Assembly: GCF_963678635.1 (NCBI RefSeq)
Contig: NC_087065.1
Span: forward strand, 31,500,252 to 31,564,251
Source of the DNA: Symsagittifera roscoffensis
Lineage: Eukaryota > Xenacoelomorpha > Acoela > Convolutidae
Direction of reading: 5' to 3'
Length of the DNA stretch: 64,000 bases
Below, piece after piece: positions 1-11,225 of this stretch. The stretch's first letter is position 1. Each line of letters begins with the position of its first letter. Below the pieces are notes generated by a model that had not been told where the DNA came from, searched no databases, and saw nothing but the letters and a program-made list of their open reading frames with translations. The translations under genes were made by a program, and so were the position numbers.

Positions 1-582
1 TAACTCACCGAGAAATTACCAGATCACAAAATTGAAGAGATAGAATCGGGTCGCAAATTTTTGGAATTCATCTAAACAGAGTAGTCAGGCAATTAAAAGT
101 TGGAATGTTTTAAGTATGTTCATGAAGAAAATCGGTTGGCCAATGTTATACGTTTTTCTTTTGAAAACATTCAAGCAATTGAATTTTGAAAAATTCCCAG
201 GTTATTTTTATTGGTCATGCTTTTCCACAAAAAACTAACGTTTTTCAATGGAAGCAATTCAAAATTAAATTTTCCTTAGGTTTTTTTCCGCTTCGTTTGA
301 TAGTTCGAAAGCCTTTATAGGTTGCTTAGAAAAGGTTCAAACTTTTGCCAAAAGATTTTGTCTATAAAATGATTTGAACTAGTCCTGTTCTAAGACTAGA
401 GTGCTTACTTCGTCATTACGTTTTTTTATAAAAAGACCTCAAGTCTATTTTTGATCGAACAATGGCTTGATTTGATAGGTTTTATTATTTTGATAAAAAA
501 GAACATTCTATTTGAAGCACAGCAACTGTGCTTCAAAGTTTTATTGGTTTGATTCAATTTACCATTGATTGACCTGTGGTCA

Positions 583-655
583 GACAAGATGGCCGAGTAG
601 TTAAAGTGTTGGACTGCCAGTCCTGTGTGCGTGGGTTCGAATGCCATCTCTGTCT
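583..655 (+). pseudogene. tRNA-Ser-like copy, variable arm shortened
   Basis: The 5' part (GGCCGAG) and 3' part (GTGGGTTCGAATGCC) are recognisable, but about nine bases of the long variable arm are missing. The anticodon position reads GCC instead of GCT. The acceptor has mismatches (GACAAGA against CTCTGTC). Very unlikely to make a working tRNA. Confidence 0.75.
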
Positions 656-1000
656 ATTAGTTTTTAAAAACACTCGAACTGAACTCGGTAAGCACAAAAA
701 CTGATTTTTACCTCATTTGTTTATTTGTTAATAACTCACCACGAAATTTTCCAGATCATAATGTTCTAGAGTTAGAATCGGCTCGCAATTTTTTGAAGCT
801 AGTCTAAGCAGACTAGTCAAGCAAACAAACGTTAAAAAATTTTAGGTTTGTTCATGAAGAAAGTCGGTTGGCCAATGTTATACATTTTTCTATTAAAGCC
901 TTTCAAGCAATGGAATTTTGAAAACTTCAGGTTTTTTTTTTTGCCAAGTATTTCCACAAAAAATAATCATTTTTCAATGGAAGAAATTCAAAATTAAGCT

Positions 1001-1081
1001 TACAGGCAGGCCGAGAGGTGAAGGCGTTGAAGTGCTATCAATAATTACTGCGTGCGTGTGTTCGAAACCCAGCCCTATCCA
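1001..1081 (+). pseudogene. tRNA-Ser-like copy, heavily degenerate
   Basis: Only the D-arm (GGCCGAGAGG), parts of the anticodon arm and the T-arm (GTTCGAAACCC) remain. The acceptor ends do not pair. The upstream spacer is deleted, so the element follows directly on sequence that normally lies several hundred bases upstream. Confidence 0.65.
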
Positions 1082-1552
1082 GTAAAATTTTGAAAACACC
1101 TGACATGATTTTGGTAGGCACAACAACTGATGTTTACCTGAATTGATAATTACTCACCGCAAAAATAACCAGATCACAAAATTTTGGAGACAAAATTGGC
1201 TCGCAAACTATTGGAATTTGTCTAAACAAAATAGTCAAGTAATTAAACGTTGAAAACTTTTAAGGTTGTTCATGAAGGAAGTCGGATGGCCAATGTTATA
1301 CATTTTTTTATGGAGTTTTGCAAGTTTTATGGAGTTAGGCAATGGAATTTTGAAAACATTAAGGTTGTTTCTTTTGGCTCAGTTTTTTTTTTACAAAAAA
1401 TTAAAAATTATCGTTTCTTCAATGGAAGCAATTCAAAATTAGGTTTTCCTTAATTTTTTAGTTCGCTTCTTTTGATAGTTTGAAAGCTGTCACAGGTTGC
1501 TTTCAAAAGATTGAATTTTCAGCGAAACAATTTGCGCTAAAATTGATTTGAA

Positions 1553-1573
1553 CTAGTCCTGTTCTAGGACTAG
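1553..1573 (+). other. conserved upstream hairpin, consensus form
   Basis: Perfect inverted repeat CTAGTCC, a 7-nt loop, then GGACTAG, 160 bases before the tRNA-like element at 1,733. The same hairpin stands at this place in nearly every unit of the window, with paired changes in both arms in many copies. Its role is unknown. Confidence 0.85.
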
Positions 1574-1732
1574 AAAGCTTATTTCTTCATTACTATTTTT
1601 GATCGAACAATGGCTTGATTTGATAGGTTTGTTTGTTTTGAGCCAAAAACAAACATTATATTTGAAGCGGAGCATCTTTGCCTCAAACTTTTATTGGTTT
1701 GAATCAATTCACTAACGGATGACCTCTGGTCA

Positions 1733-1814
1733 GACAGGGTGGCCGAGTGTTTAAGGCGTTGGACTGCTTATGCAATAAAGTCTGCTTGCGTGGGTACAAA
1801 TCCCATATCTGTCG
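1733..1814 (+). pseudogene. tRNA-Ser(GCU)-like copy
   Basis: The acceptor is almost complete (GACAGGG against ATCTGTC). The anticodon is GCT, but position 37 is T and the anticodon stem has a mismatch (TTGGA/TGCAA). The B-box is broken (GGTACAAATCC), so internal promotion is doubtful. Confidence 0.8.
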
Positions 1815-2716
1815 ATTAGTTCTTAAAAACACATGAACTGAATTCGGTAAGCACAACAATTGATGTTTATCTAATTTGTTAACAACTCACCGGAAAATTT
1901 ACAAAATCAAAAATTTCTAGAGATAAAATTGATCGAAAACTTTTCAAATTCGTCTCAGCAGAATAGTCAAGCAATTAAACATTGAAAAATTTTAAGTTTT
2001 TTCATGAAGAAAATTGGTTGGCCAATGTTATACGTTTTTCTATCTAAACCATTCAAGGAATGGAATTTTGTTAAATTTCAAGTTACTTTCTTGGCCCAGT
2101 TTTTTTTTCACAAAAAAGCATCGTTTTTAAATGGAAGCAGATCAAATTTGAAATTTTCTTAAATTTTTATTTCGCTTCCTCTGATAGTGTGAAAGCTGTA
2201 ACAGGTTGCTTTGAAAAACTTGAATTTTCAAAGCAACCAAAAATTTTCAAAGCAACCAAAGCAACCTTCTTTAGCACAACAAATGATGTTAAGCTAAATT
2301 GTTGATAACTCAACGAGAATTTTCCTAGATCACAAAGTTCTAGAAACAAAATTGGCTCGCAAACTATTGGACTTCGTCTAAGCGGATTCATCAAGAAATT
2401 AAACGTTGAAAAGTTTCAGTTTGTTCATGAAGAAAATCGGTCAGCCAATGTTATAAAATTTTCTATCGAAATTGATCAAGCAATGGAATTTTGATTAACT
2501 TCAAGTTACTTTTTTGGCCGAGTTTTTTCATAAAAAAATATCGTTTTTCAATGAAAGCAATATAAAAGAAGTTTTCCTCAACTTTTATTTTACTTCGTTT
2601 AATAGTTTGAAAGCTGTAACAGGTTGCTTAGGAAAACTCGAAATTTCAGAGAAACAATTTGGTCAGAGAGACAATTTGCACTAGCCCTATTCTAAGAGAA
2701 GAGTCCTAAGTTCGTC

Positions 2717-2780
<64 letters not shown>
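2717..2780 (+). repeat. (ATCT)16 microsatellite
   Basis: Sixteen uninterrupted ATCT units sit where the tRNA unit would normally read 'ttcgtcattac'. The repeat may have grown from the 'tcat' of that motif. It marks the border between the tRNA array and the head of the first block B. Shorter CTGT and CTAT runs follow near 2,973 and 3,058. Confidence 0.97.
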
Positions 2781-2782
<2 letters not shown>

Positions 2783-3240
2783 ATCTATACCATATTCAAA
2801 TGCGAGTGGTAGCTATCTCCCTTGTTTAAGCATAATGACTTTGCATGTTTAACAAAATATTTTTTTCAAGTTTAAGTTATAGCATATATTACAATGCTTA
2901 AGAAAATTTTTCAATTAGTTTTTTGCAAGATCATTAATTTTTGTAGTATTTTTTTCGAGTCCAAATTAAATTGTCTGTCTGTCTGCATACATGCTTTTTT
3001 ATTTAATTTGATTATGTCTGCCTATCATTCGCCTTATTTTTTAAACTCTCATCTGTTATCTATCTATCTATTTTCATTATATATTTAAATGCGGGCTTCA
3101 CTAACTCGCCATGTTTAAGCTTTTTCAACTTAATTTTTTTGAATGTCTAAATCGTATATTGCTTTTAAGCTATATCGTATATTGCAATGGTTAAGGTTTT
3201 TTTTTCAATTTTCTAGTTTAACTTCAATATTTACTTAATC
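2781..3240 (+). repeat. duplicated head sequence of block B
   Basis: No gene seen. Two related copies of a head sequence lie about 288 bp apart. Each starts with TTCAAATGCG or TTTAAATGCG (near 2,791 and 3,081), passes through 'tgtttaagc', and then carries a variant of 'gcatatattacaatgcttaag' / 'tcgtatattgcaatggttaag'. The second copy leads into the satellite monomers. Other blocks B have only one head. Confidence 0.6.
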
Positions 3241-4680
3241 AAGCTTGAAATTAGCAACCCAATAGTAATATTTTGTCAGAGTTTTCCTTGGTTTTTGCGA
3301 TTCTAATAACCAAATCCTTTTAGTTTACGAGATATGCAATTTTCGAGATATTTCAAAAAATTCTAAAAAGTTTAATTTCAAAAAAATTCTCAAACTTTGA
3401 AAATCTCACCCTGTAGTTGGGTAATGTCAGGGTACTCTCAGGTTTTGCGAGTCTTGCCTCAATTTCTCACCTCTCAAATCCCTGTAGTTTTCGAGATATG
3501 ACGGTTTTAATGATTTTTTCAAAAATTTTTCAAAAACATAGATTTCAAAAAAATTCCAAAACAATAAAAATCTCAACCCTGTTGTTGGATACTGTGAGGA
3601 TACTCTCAAGGGTTGCTAATATTGCCTCTGATTATGGCTGCTCAAATCCTCGTAGTTTTCGCGATATGACGTTTTTTGGACTTTTTTCATCAGAAAAATT
3701 AGATTTAAAAAAGTTCACAAAATTTGAAATACCATCTCTGTTGTGAGTCTCTGCAAGGGTACTCTCAGAAGTTGCGAATTTGGCCGCCAAATTTGACTGC
3801 TCAAATCCTTGTAATTTTCGAGATATGACGTTTTTTATGATTTTGTCCGAAATTTTCAAAAAAAATTAAATGTTAAAAAATTCAAAAAAATTGAAAATCT
3901 CAGTCCTGTTATTGGAATCTGCGAGGGTACTTTCAAGGGTTGTAATTCTTGCCTCTGAAAATGGCTGCTCAAAGTGTAGTTTTCGAGATATGGCTTTTTA
4001 AAGAATTTTTCAAAACTTTTCAGAAAACTTATTATCAAAAAATTCGCAAAACTTGAAATACCATCTCGGTAGTGAGGCTCTGTCAGGGTACTCTCAGGAG
4101 TTGCGAATTTTTTCTCAAAGTATGATTGCTCAAATCCTTGTAATTTTTGAGATGTGACGTTTTTTAGGATTTTTAAATTTTTTCAGAAAACTTATGTATT
4201 AAAAATTTAGCAAAAATTGAAATTATCATCTCTTTAGTGAGGCTCTAACAAAAAAATTCGTTAAAATGAAATTTCCAACTCTGGAGTTGTGTACCTTCAA
4301 GGTTTGCGAATATGATTCTCTTTTAGATAACTTAGGGTGAAGTTTCTCAAAATTTGATTTTCCCACCGTTGTAGTTGGGTTCTTTAAGAGTACTGTCAGA
4401 AGTTGCAAATCTTGCGTCCAAATGCGATTGCTCATTTGCTTTCAGTTTCCCAGATGTGACGTTTTTTAGATCTTTTTAAACTTCTCGAAGAACTTACATA
4501 AAACTTCACAAAATTTTATGTTTATTCAAATTTTGTTTAAAAAACTTGAAAAAAACTTTGCTAAGTTTTGAATTACGAACGCTGTAATTGGGTGCTGCCA
4601 GAGTACATTCGAAGAATAGTATTTTTTTTTAGTTTTTGAAAATTCGAAGCATCGGAGGTGCGGTGCACGCCATTTACTGT
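3151..4680 (+). repeat. satellite block B, copy 1
   Basis: After the head, monomers begin TCAAATCC at 3,474, 3,642, 3,801, 3,969 (degenerate) and 4,130. The spacings of 168, 159, 168 and 161 bases show two alternating monomer types, a dimer of about 327 bp. One type has 'ccctgttgttggatactgtgagg', the other 'ctgtagtgaggctctgtcagg'. Both contain a core like GTTTTCGAGATATGAC. A diverged monomer of about 302 bp follows, then a tail with 'GCATCGGAGGTGC' near 4,649. The tail joins tRNA-unit sequence at about 4,680. Confidence 0.85.
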
Positions 4681-4838
4681 TTAAATACATAGACATCAAG
4701 ATTTTACTTTTGATCGAACAAGGGCTTAATTTGAAACGTTTTTTGTTTTGAGCAAAAAAAAGATTCTATTTGAAGCGAAGCAACTTTGCTTCATTTTTTT
4801 TGGTTCGATTCAATTTACCAAGGATTGACCTACGGTCA

Positions 4839-4920
4839 GACAGGGTGGCCGAGTGGTAAAGGCGTTGTACGGCCGATCCATAACGTTCTGCGTGCGTGGG
4901 TTGGAATCCCATCACTGTCG
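4839..4920 (+). pseudogene. tRNA-Ser-like copy, anticodon region GCC
   Basis: Acceptor mostly pairs (GACAGGG against CACTGTC). The D-loop lacks one T, the anticodon loop reads CGGCCGA without the invariant T33, and the B-box is GGTTGGAATCC. First unit after block B copy 1. Confidence 0.75.
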
Positions 4921-5455
4921 ATTAGTTTTTTAAAACACTTGAACTGAAATCGGTCAGCACAACAACTGATGTTTACCTAATTTGTTAACAAAATTTACCA
5001 GATCACGCAGTTCTAGAGATACAATCGTTTCGCAAATTTTTGAAACTCGTCTAAGCAGACTAGTCGAGCAATTAAACGTTAAAAAAAGTTTATGTTTGTC
5101 CATGAAGAAAAACAGGTGGCCAATTTTATACGTTTTCTATTAAAACCATTCAGGCAATGGAACTTTGAAAAAACTCAAGTTTCTTTTTTGGCCAAATTTT
5201 TCAAAAACATGAAATTTCAGCGAAACGATTTGGTCTGAAAACTTATTTGAACTAGTTTTCTTTGGGACTAGAGTGATAAATTCGTCATTAAATTTCAAAT
5301 ACACAGACGTCAAGTCTACCTTTGCCCGAACAATGGTTTGACTTGATAAGCGTTTTTTTGTTTTGAGCAAAAAAACTATTCTATTTGAAGCGCAGCACCT
5401 TTGTTTCAAAATTTTATTGGTTCGATTCAATTAACAAACGAATGAACTGTAGTCA

Positions 5456-5537
5456 GACAGGGTGGCCGAGTTGTTAAGGCGTTGGACTGCTCATTCAATA
5501 CAGTCTGCGTGCGTGGTTTTGAATCCCATCTCTGTCG
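5456..5537 (+). pseudogene. tRNA-Ser(GCU)-like copy, C37 subtype
   Basis: Acceptor and D-stem are complete. The loop is CTGCTCA (GCT with C at position 37), and the anticodon stem has one wobble pair. The T-stem is mismatched (GTGGT/CCCAT) with T in place of C in the B-box. Confidence 0.82.
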
Positions 5538-6176
5538 ATTAGTTTTTGAAACAACTGAACTGAATTTTTTAAGCACAACAATTGATGTTTACCTAATTTG
5601 TTAACAAAATTTACCAGATCACAAAGTTCTAGAGGTACAATCGGTCCGAAAATTGTTGAAACGACTAAGCAGTCGACTAGTCAACGATTAAACGTTAAAA
5701 AACTTTAAGTTTGTTCACGAAGAAAATCGGATGGCCAATGTTATACGTTTTTCTATTGAAACCATTCAGGCAATGGAATTTTGAAAAAATTCAAGTTTCT
5801 TCTTTGGCCAAGTTTCTCCACAAAAACTTATCGTTTTTCGAGGGAAGTAACTCAAAATGAAGTTTTCCCTAACTTTTGTTTCGCTTCCTTTAATAGTTTG
5901 AAAGCTGTAACAGGTTGCTCTAAGAAATTTGAAATTTCAGCGAAACGATTTGGTCTAAAACACGATTTGAACTAGTCCTGTTCTAGGACTAGAGTGCTCA
6001 GTTCGTCATTACTTTTTTTAAATACATACACGTCAAGTTTAATTTTGATCGAACAATGGCTTGATTTGATACGTTTTTTGTTTTGAGCAAAAAAATAATT
6101 TCTATTTGAAGCGGAGCATCTTTGCTGCAAAATTTTATTGGTTCAATTCAATTTAAAAACGAATGAACTGGGGTCA

Positions 6177-6258
6177 GACGGGGTGACCGAGTGGTTCAGG
6201 CGTTTGACTGGTAACCCAATACGTTCTTCTTGCCGGGGTTCGAAACCCATCTCTTTCG
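6177..6258 (+). pseudogene. tRNA-Ser-like copy with GGT anticodon
   Basis: The loop is CTGGTAA, so the anticodon position reads GGT (threonine in other scaffolds). The anticodon stem is mismatched (TTTGA/CCCAA). The acceptor 3' strand is CTCTTTC. The B-box is nearly intact (GGTTCGAAACC). Confidence 0.78.
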
Positions 6259-6907
6259 ACTATTATATTTTAAAAACACCTGAACTGAGTTCGGTAAGCA
6301 CAATAATTGGTGTTAACTAATTTGTAATAACTCACCGGGAAATTTACTATATCACAAAACTCTAGAGATAAAATTGACTCGCAAATTTTTCAAATTCGTC
6401 TAAGCAGACTAGTCAAGTAATTAAACAACGAACAATTTTTATGTTTTTTTCATAAATAAAATTGGTCGCCATTTATATACGTTTTTATATTGAAACCATT
6501 CAAGTCAAGGAATTTTGAAAAATTTCAAGTTACTTCTTTGGCCCAGTTTTTTTACAAAAATTCATCGTTTTTAAATGGAGGCAGATCAAAATTAAAATTC
6601 TTTAAATTTTTGTTTCGCTTCCTCCGGTAGCTTGAAAGCTTTAACAGGTTGCTTTGAAAAAGTTGAAAATACAGCGAAACGATTTGGTCTCAAAAACTAT
6701 TTGACCTCTTCTTGTTCTAGGACTAGAGTGCTAAATTCGTCATTACATTTCAAATACACATACGTCAAGTCTATTTTGGATCGAACAATGGTTTGATTTG
6801 ATAAGTTTTTTTGTTTTGAGCAAAAAAACATACTATTTGGAGCGGAGCATCTTTGCTTTAAAATTTTTTTGGTTCGATTCAATTAACAAACGAATGAACT
6901 CTGGTCA

Positions 6908-6989
6908 GACAGGGTGGCCGAGTGGTTAGGGCAGTGAACTGCTCATCCAATGCAGTCTTCGTGCGTGTGTTTGCATCACATCTCTGTCG
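6908..6989 (+). pseudogene. tRNA-Ser(GCU)-like copy, C37 subtype
   Basis: Acceptor and A-box are intact. Anticodon stem is mismatched (AGTGAA before CTGCTCA). The T-arm is GTGTG with loop TTTGCAT, which breaks the B-box. Confidence 0.8.
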
Positions 6990-7627
6990 ATTAGGTTGTA
7001 AAAACACATGAAATGAATTCGGTAAGCACAACAATTGATGTTTACCTGAACTGTTAATAACTCACCGGGAAAATTACTAAATCACAAAGTTCTAGAGCTA
7101 AAATTGGCTCGCAAACTTTTCCATCTCGTCTAAGCAGAATAGTCAAGCAATTAAACAATGACATAGTTTAAGTTTTTTTTCATAAAGAGAGCGGTTGGCC
7201 AATGTTATACGTTTTTCTGTTATAGCCACTGGAATTTTGAAATACTTCAGGTTTTTTGGCCGAGTTTTTCCACAAAAAATTATAGTTTTTCAATAGAAGC
7301 AAATCAAAATTAAGTTTCCATAAAATTTTTTGTTTCGCTTCCTCTGATTATTTGAAAGGTGTAACAGCGTGCTTTTAAAAATTGAACATTCAGCGAAACG
7401 CTTTGGTCTGAAAAACTATTTGAACTAGTCTTGTTCTAGGACTAGAGATTTGAGTTCAACATTACATTTCAAATACAGAGACGTCAGGTCTATTTTTGAT
7501 CGAACAAGGGCTTGATTTCATAAGTTTTTTGTTTTGAGCAAAAAAAAATATTATATTTGAAGCGAAGCATCTTGGCTTCAATTTTTTTTTGTTTTGATTC
7601 AATTTACCATTGAATTATCTCTGGTCA

Positions 7628-7709
7628 GACAGGGTCGCCGAGTGGTTACTTCGTTTGACTGCTAACCCAATACGTTCTGCTTGCATGGGTTCGAATCACA
7701 TCTCTGTCG
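7628..7709 (+). pseudogene. tRNA-Ser(GCU)-like copy, 'ttacttcg' D-arm subtype
   Basis: The acceptor pairs fully and GCT is followed by A37, but the D-stem is broken (GGTTACTTCG) and the anticodon stem is TTTGA/CCCAA. The same odd D-arm is found at 11,814 and, on the other strand, at 51,305-51,386, which links the two palindrome arms. Confidence 0.8.
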
Positions 7710-8360
7710 TTTAGTCTTTAAAAACACCTGAACTGAGATCGGTAAGCACAACAATTCATGTTTACCCATTTTGTTAATAACTCACCGGGAAATTTACTAG
7801 ATCACCAAATTTTAGAGATAGAAGTGGCACACAAACATTTCAATTTTGCAGGACTAGTCAAGCAAGTAAACGTTCAAAAAAGTTAAGTTTATTCATGAAG
7901 AAAATCGTTTGGCCAATGTTATACGTTTTTCTATTAAAGCCATTCAAGCAAAAGAATTTTGAAAAACTTCAGGTTTTTTTGGCCGAGTTTTTCCAAAAAA
8001 TTATCTTCTTTCAATGGAAGCAAATCAAAATTAATTTTTTCCTTAAATTTTTGTTTCGCTTCCTTTGATAGTTTGAAAGCTGTAACAGCTTGCTTTTAAA
8101 AACTGAAATTTCAGCGAAACGATTTGGTCTGAGAAACTATTTGAACTAGTCTTGTTCTAGGACTAGAGTGTTAATTTCGTCATTAGATTTCAAGTACACA
8201 ATTGTCAAGTCTATCTTTGATCGAACAATGGTTTGATTTGAGAGGTTTTTTGTTTTGAGCAAAAAAAAGTATTCCATTTGAAGCGGAATTTGCTTCAAAA
8301 AACCTTTGCTTCAAAATTTCTTTGGTTCGATTCATTTAGCAAACGAATGAACACTGGTCA

Positions 8361-8442
8361 GACAGGGTGGCCGAGTGGGTAAGGCGTTGGACTGCTCATC
8401 CAATACGGTCTGCGTGTGTGGGTTTGAATCCTATCTCTCTCT
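8361..8442 (+). pseudogene. tRNA-Ser(GCU)-like copy, C37 subtype
   Basis: D-arm and anticodon arm fold (TTGGA/TCCAA, loop CTGCTCA). The acceptor 3' strand is CTCTCTC, giving one mismatch. The T-loop has T in place of C56 and the T-stem is weakened. Confidence 0.8.
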
Positions 8443-9109
8443 ATTAGTTTTTAAAAACACCTGAACTGAGCTCGGTAAGCACAACAATTCATGTTTAACT
8501 AATTTTTTAATAATTCACCGGTAATTTTACTAAATCACAACATTTTAGAGATAAAATTGGCTCGCAAACTTTTAAAATTTGTCTAAAAATTCGTCTAAGC
8601 AGTATAGTCAAGCAATTAAACGTTGAAAAGTTTTAAGTTCATTCATGAAGAAAATCGTTCGGCCAAGGTTTTACGTTTTTCCATTGAAACCATTCAAGTA
8701 ATGGATTTTTGAAAAAAAAAATGAAGTTACTTTTTTTGGCCCAATTGTTTTACAAGAAATCGTCATTTTTAGATGGAAGCAGATAAGAATTAAAATTTCC
8801 TTAAGCTTTTGTTTCGCTTCCTTTGATAGTTTGAAAGCTGTAACAGGTTGCTTTGAAAAATTTGAAATTTCAGCGAAACGATTTGGTCTGAAAAATTATT
8901 TGAACTAGTCCTGTTTTCGGACTAGAGTGCTAAATTCGTCCTTACCTTTCAAATACACAGACGTCAAGTCTATCTTTGATCGAACAATGGTTTGATTTGA
9001 TAGGTTTTTTTGTTTTGAGCAAAAAAAAAATATTCTATTTGAAGCGGATCACCTTTGCTTCAAAATTTTATTGGTTCGATTCAATTAACAAACGAATGCA
9101 CTCTGGTCA

Positions 9110-9191
9110 GACAAGGTGGCCGAAAGGTTAAGGCGATGGACTGCTCATCCAATACAGTCTGCAGGCGTGGGTCTGAATCCCATCTCTGTCG
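9110..9191 (+). pseudogene. tRNA-Ser(GCU)-like copy, C37 subtype
   Basis: A-box changed to TGGCCGAAAGG and acceptor to GACAAGG. Loop CTGCTCA. Shares the 'gaaaggttaaggcgatgg' D-arm form with the next copy at 9,834, so these two neighbours are close relatives. Confidence 0.8.
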
Positions 9192-9833
9192 ATAAGTTGT
9201 TAAAAACACCTGAGCTGAGTTCAGTAAGCACAACAATTCATGTTTACCTAATTTGTTGATAACTCACCGGGAATTTTAATAGATCACCAAATTCTACAGA
9301 TAGAAGTGACTCGCAAACTTTTCAATTTTGCCAGACTAGTCAAGCAAGTAAACGTTGAAAAAATTTAAGATATTATACATGAAGAAAATCGGTTGGCCAG
9401 TGTTATACGTTTTTCTATTAAAGCCATTCAACCAATAGAATTTTGAAAAACTTCAGGTTTTTTTAGGCCGAGTTTTTCCACAAAATTATCTTTTTTCAAT
9501 GGAAGCAAATCAAAAATAAACTTTTCCTTAAAATTTTGTTTCGCTTCCTTTGATAGTTTAAAAGCTGTAACAGCTTGCTTTTAAAAACTTAAATTTCAGC
9601 GAAACGATTTGGTCTGAAAAACTATTTGAACTAGTCTTGTTCTAGGACTAGAGTGCTAAATTCGTCCTTAAATTTCAAATACACAGACGTCAAGTCTATC
9701 TTTGATCAAACAATGGTTTGATTTGATAGGTTTTTTTGTTTTGAGCAAAAAAAATATTCTATTTGAAGCGGATCACCTTTGCTTCAAAATTTTATTGGTT
9801 CGATTCAATTAACAAACGAATGCACTCTGGTCA

Positions 9834-9915
9834 GACAGGGTGGCCGAAAGGTTAAGGCGATGGACTGCTCATCCAATACATACTGCAGGCGTGGGTTTGA
9901 ATCCCATCTCTGTCG
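9834..9915 (+). pseudogene. tRNA-Ser(GCU)-like copy, C37 subtype
   Basis: Acceptor intact. D-arm 'gaaagg' form as in the 9,110 copy. Anticodon stem ATGGA/TCCAA has an A-A mismatch. T-loop TTTGAAT lacks C56. Confidence 0.8.
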
Positions 9916-10550
9916 ATTAGTTGTTAAAAACACCTGAATTGAGTTCGGTAAGCACAACAATTCATGTTTACCTAATTTGTTAATAACCAGCCGGGAAATT
10001 TACTAAATCAAAAAATTCTAGAGAAACAGGTCGCTCGCAAATTTTTCAATTTCGTCAAGCAATTAAACGTTGAAATAACTTAAGTTTATTCATGAAGAAA
10101 ATCGGTCGGCCAAGTTTATACGTTTTCTATTGAAACCATTCAAGTAATTGAATTTTGAAAGAAATCAAGTTATTTTTTGGCCCAGTTTTTTCACAAAAAT
10201 TCATCGTTTTTAACTGGAAGAAGATCAGAATTAAAGTTTTACTTAAATTTTTGTTTCGCTTCCTCTGATAGTTTAAAAGCTGTAATACGTTGCTTTGAAA
10301 AACTTGAAATTTCAGCGAAACGATTTTGTCTGAAAATGTATTTGAACTAGTCTTGCTCTAGGACCAGAGAGCTAAATTTGTAATTACATTTAAAATACCC
10401 AGACGTCAAGTCTATCTTCGATCGAACAATGGTTTGATTTGATAAGTTTTTTTGTTTTGAGCAAAAAAAAATATTCTATTTGAAGCGGAGCATCTTTGCT
10501 TTAAAATTTTATTGGTTCGATTCAATTAACAAACGAATGAACTCTGGTCA

Positions 10551-10632
10551 GACAGGGTAGTCGAGTTGTTAAGACGTTGGACTGCTCATCCAATACAATC
10601 TGCGTGCGTGGGTTTGCATCCCATCTCTGTCG
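10551..10632 (+). pseudogene. tRNA-Ser(GCU)-like copy, 'tagtcgagttg' subtype
   Basis: Nearly identical to the next copy at 11,144, including the unusual A-box GTAGTCGAGTTG and the T-loop TTTGCAT. The spacing to the next copy is only 593 bases because part of the spacer, between about 10,725 and 10,740, has been lost. Confidence 0.8.
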
Positions 10633-11143
10633 ATTAGTTTTTAAAAACACATGAACTGAATTCGGTAAGCACAACAATTGATGTTTACCTAATTTGTTAA
10701 TAACTCACCGGGAAACTTACAAAATCACAACGTTTTTCTATTAAAGCCATTCAAGCATTGGAATTTTGAAAAACTTCAGGTTTTTTTGGTTGAGTTTTTC
10801 CACAAAAAGTTATCGTTTTTCAAAGGAAGCAAATCAAAACTAAGTTTTTCTTGAGTTTTTGTTTCGCTTCCTTTGATAGAGCGTGCTTTTAAAAATTGAA
10901 ATTTCAGCGAAACGCTTTGGTCTGAAAAACTGTTTGAACTACTCTTGTTCTAGGACTAGAGTGCTAAGTTCGTCATTATGTTTCAAATACACAGACTTCA
11001 AGCTTATTTTTGATCAAAAAAGCGCTTGATTTGATAGCTTTTTTTGTTTTGAGCAAAAAAAAAATATTCTATTTGAAGCGGAGCATCTTTGCTTTAAAAT
11101 TTTATTGGTTTGATTCAATTAACAAACGAATGAACTCTGGTCA

Positions 11144-11225
11144 GACAGGGTAGTCGAGTTGTTAAGACGTTGGACTGCTCATCCAATACAATCTGCGTGC
11201 GTGGGTTTGCATCCCATCTCTGTCG
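11144..11225 (+). pseudogene. tRNA-Ser(GCU)-like copy, near-identical to the previous one
   Basis: Same base changes as the copy at 10,551, so these two arose by a local duplication. Acceptor and anticodon stem pair; position 37 is C. Confidence 0.8.

Larger units (their letters stand above)
1..2716 (+). repeat. tandem array of ~720-bp tRNA-Ser-containing units, segment 1
   Basis: Units run in + orientation. In order, each holds a spacer with a conserved GGTTGGCCAATG motif, an AAGCTGTAACAGG motif, a CTAGTCC/GGACTAG hairpin, a T-run hairpin, a GAAGCA/TGCTTC hairpin, the tRNA-like element and a GGTAAGCA/TGTTTACC hairpin. The tRNA copies here are poor (583, 1002, 1733). One unit is shortened near 1,000, where the spacer jumps directly into the tRNA. 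The last unit runs into a tetranucleotide repeat at 2,717. Short open frames here are not gene-like. Confidence 0.9.

Noticed and set aside
2717-2780. Origin or regulatory role for the (ATCT)16 tract
   Set aside because: Simple tetranucleotide slippage explains it; it is absent from the homologous place in the other blocks.
3417-3746. 109-codon frame in block B
   Set aside because: It spans two satellite monomers; the frame is not kept in the other blocks.
3474-4437. CENP-B box in block B core
   Set aside because: The core has TTCG....A but then ACGT instead of CGGG, so the box is incomplete; a different binding protein remains possible.
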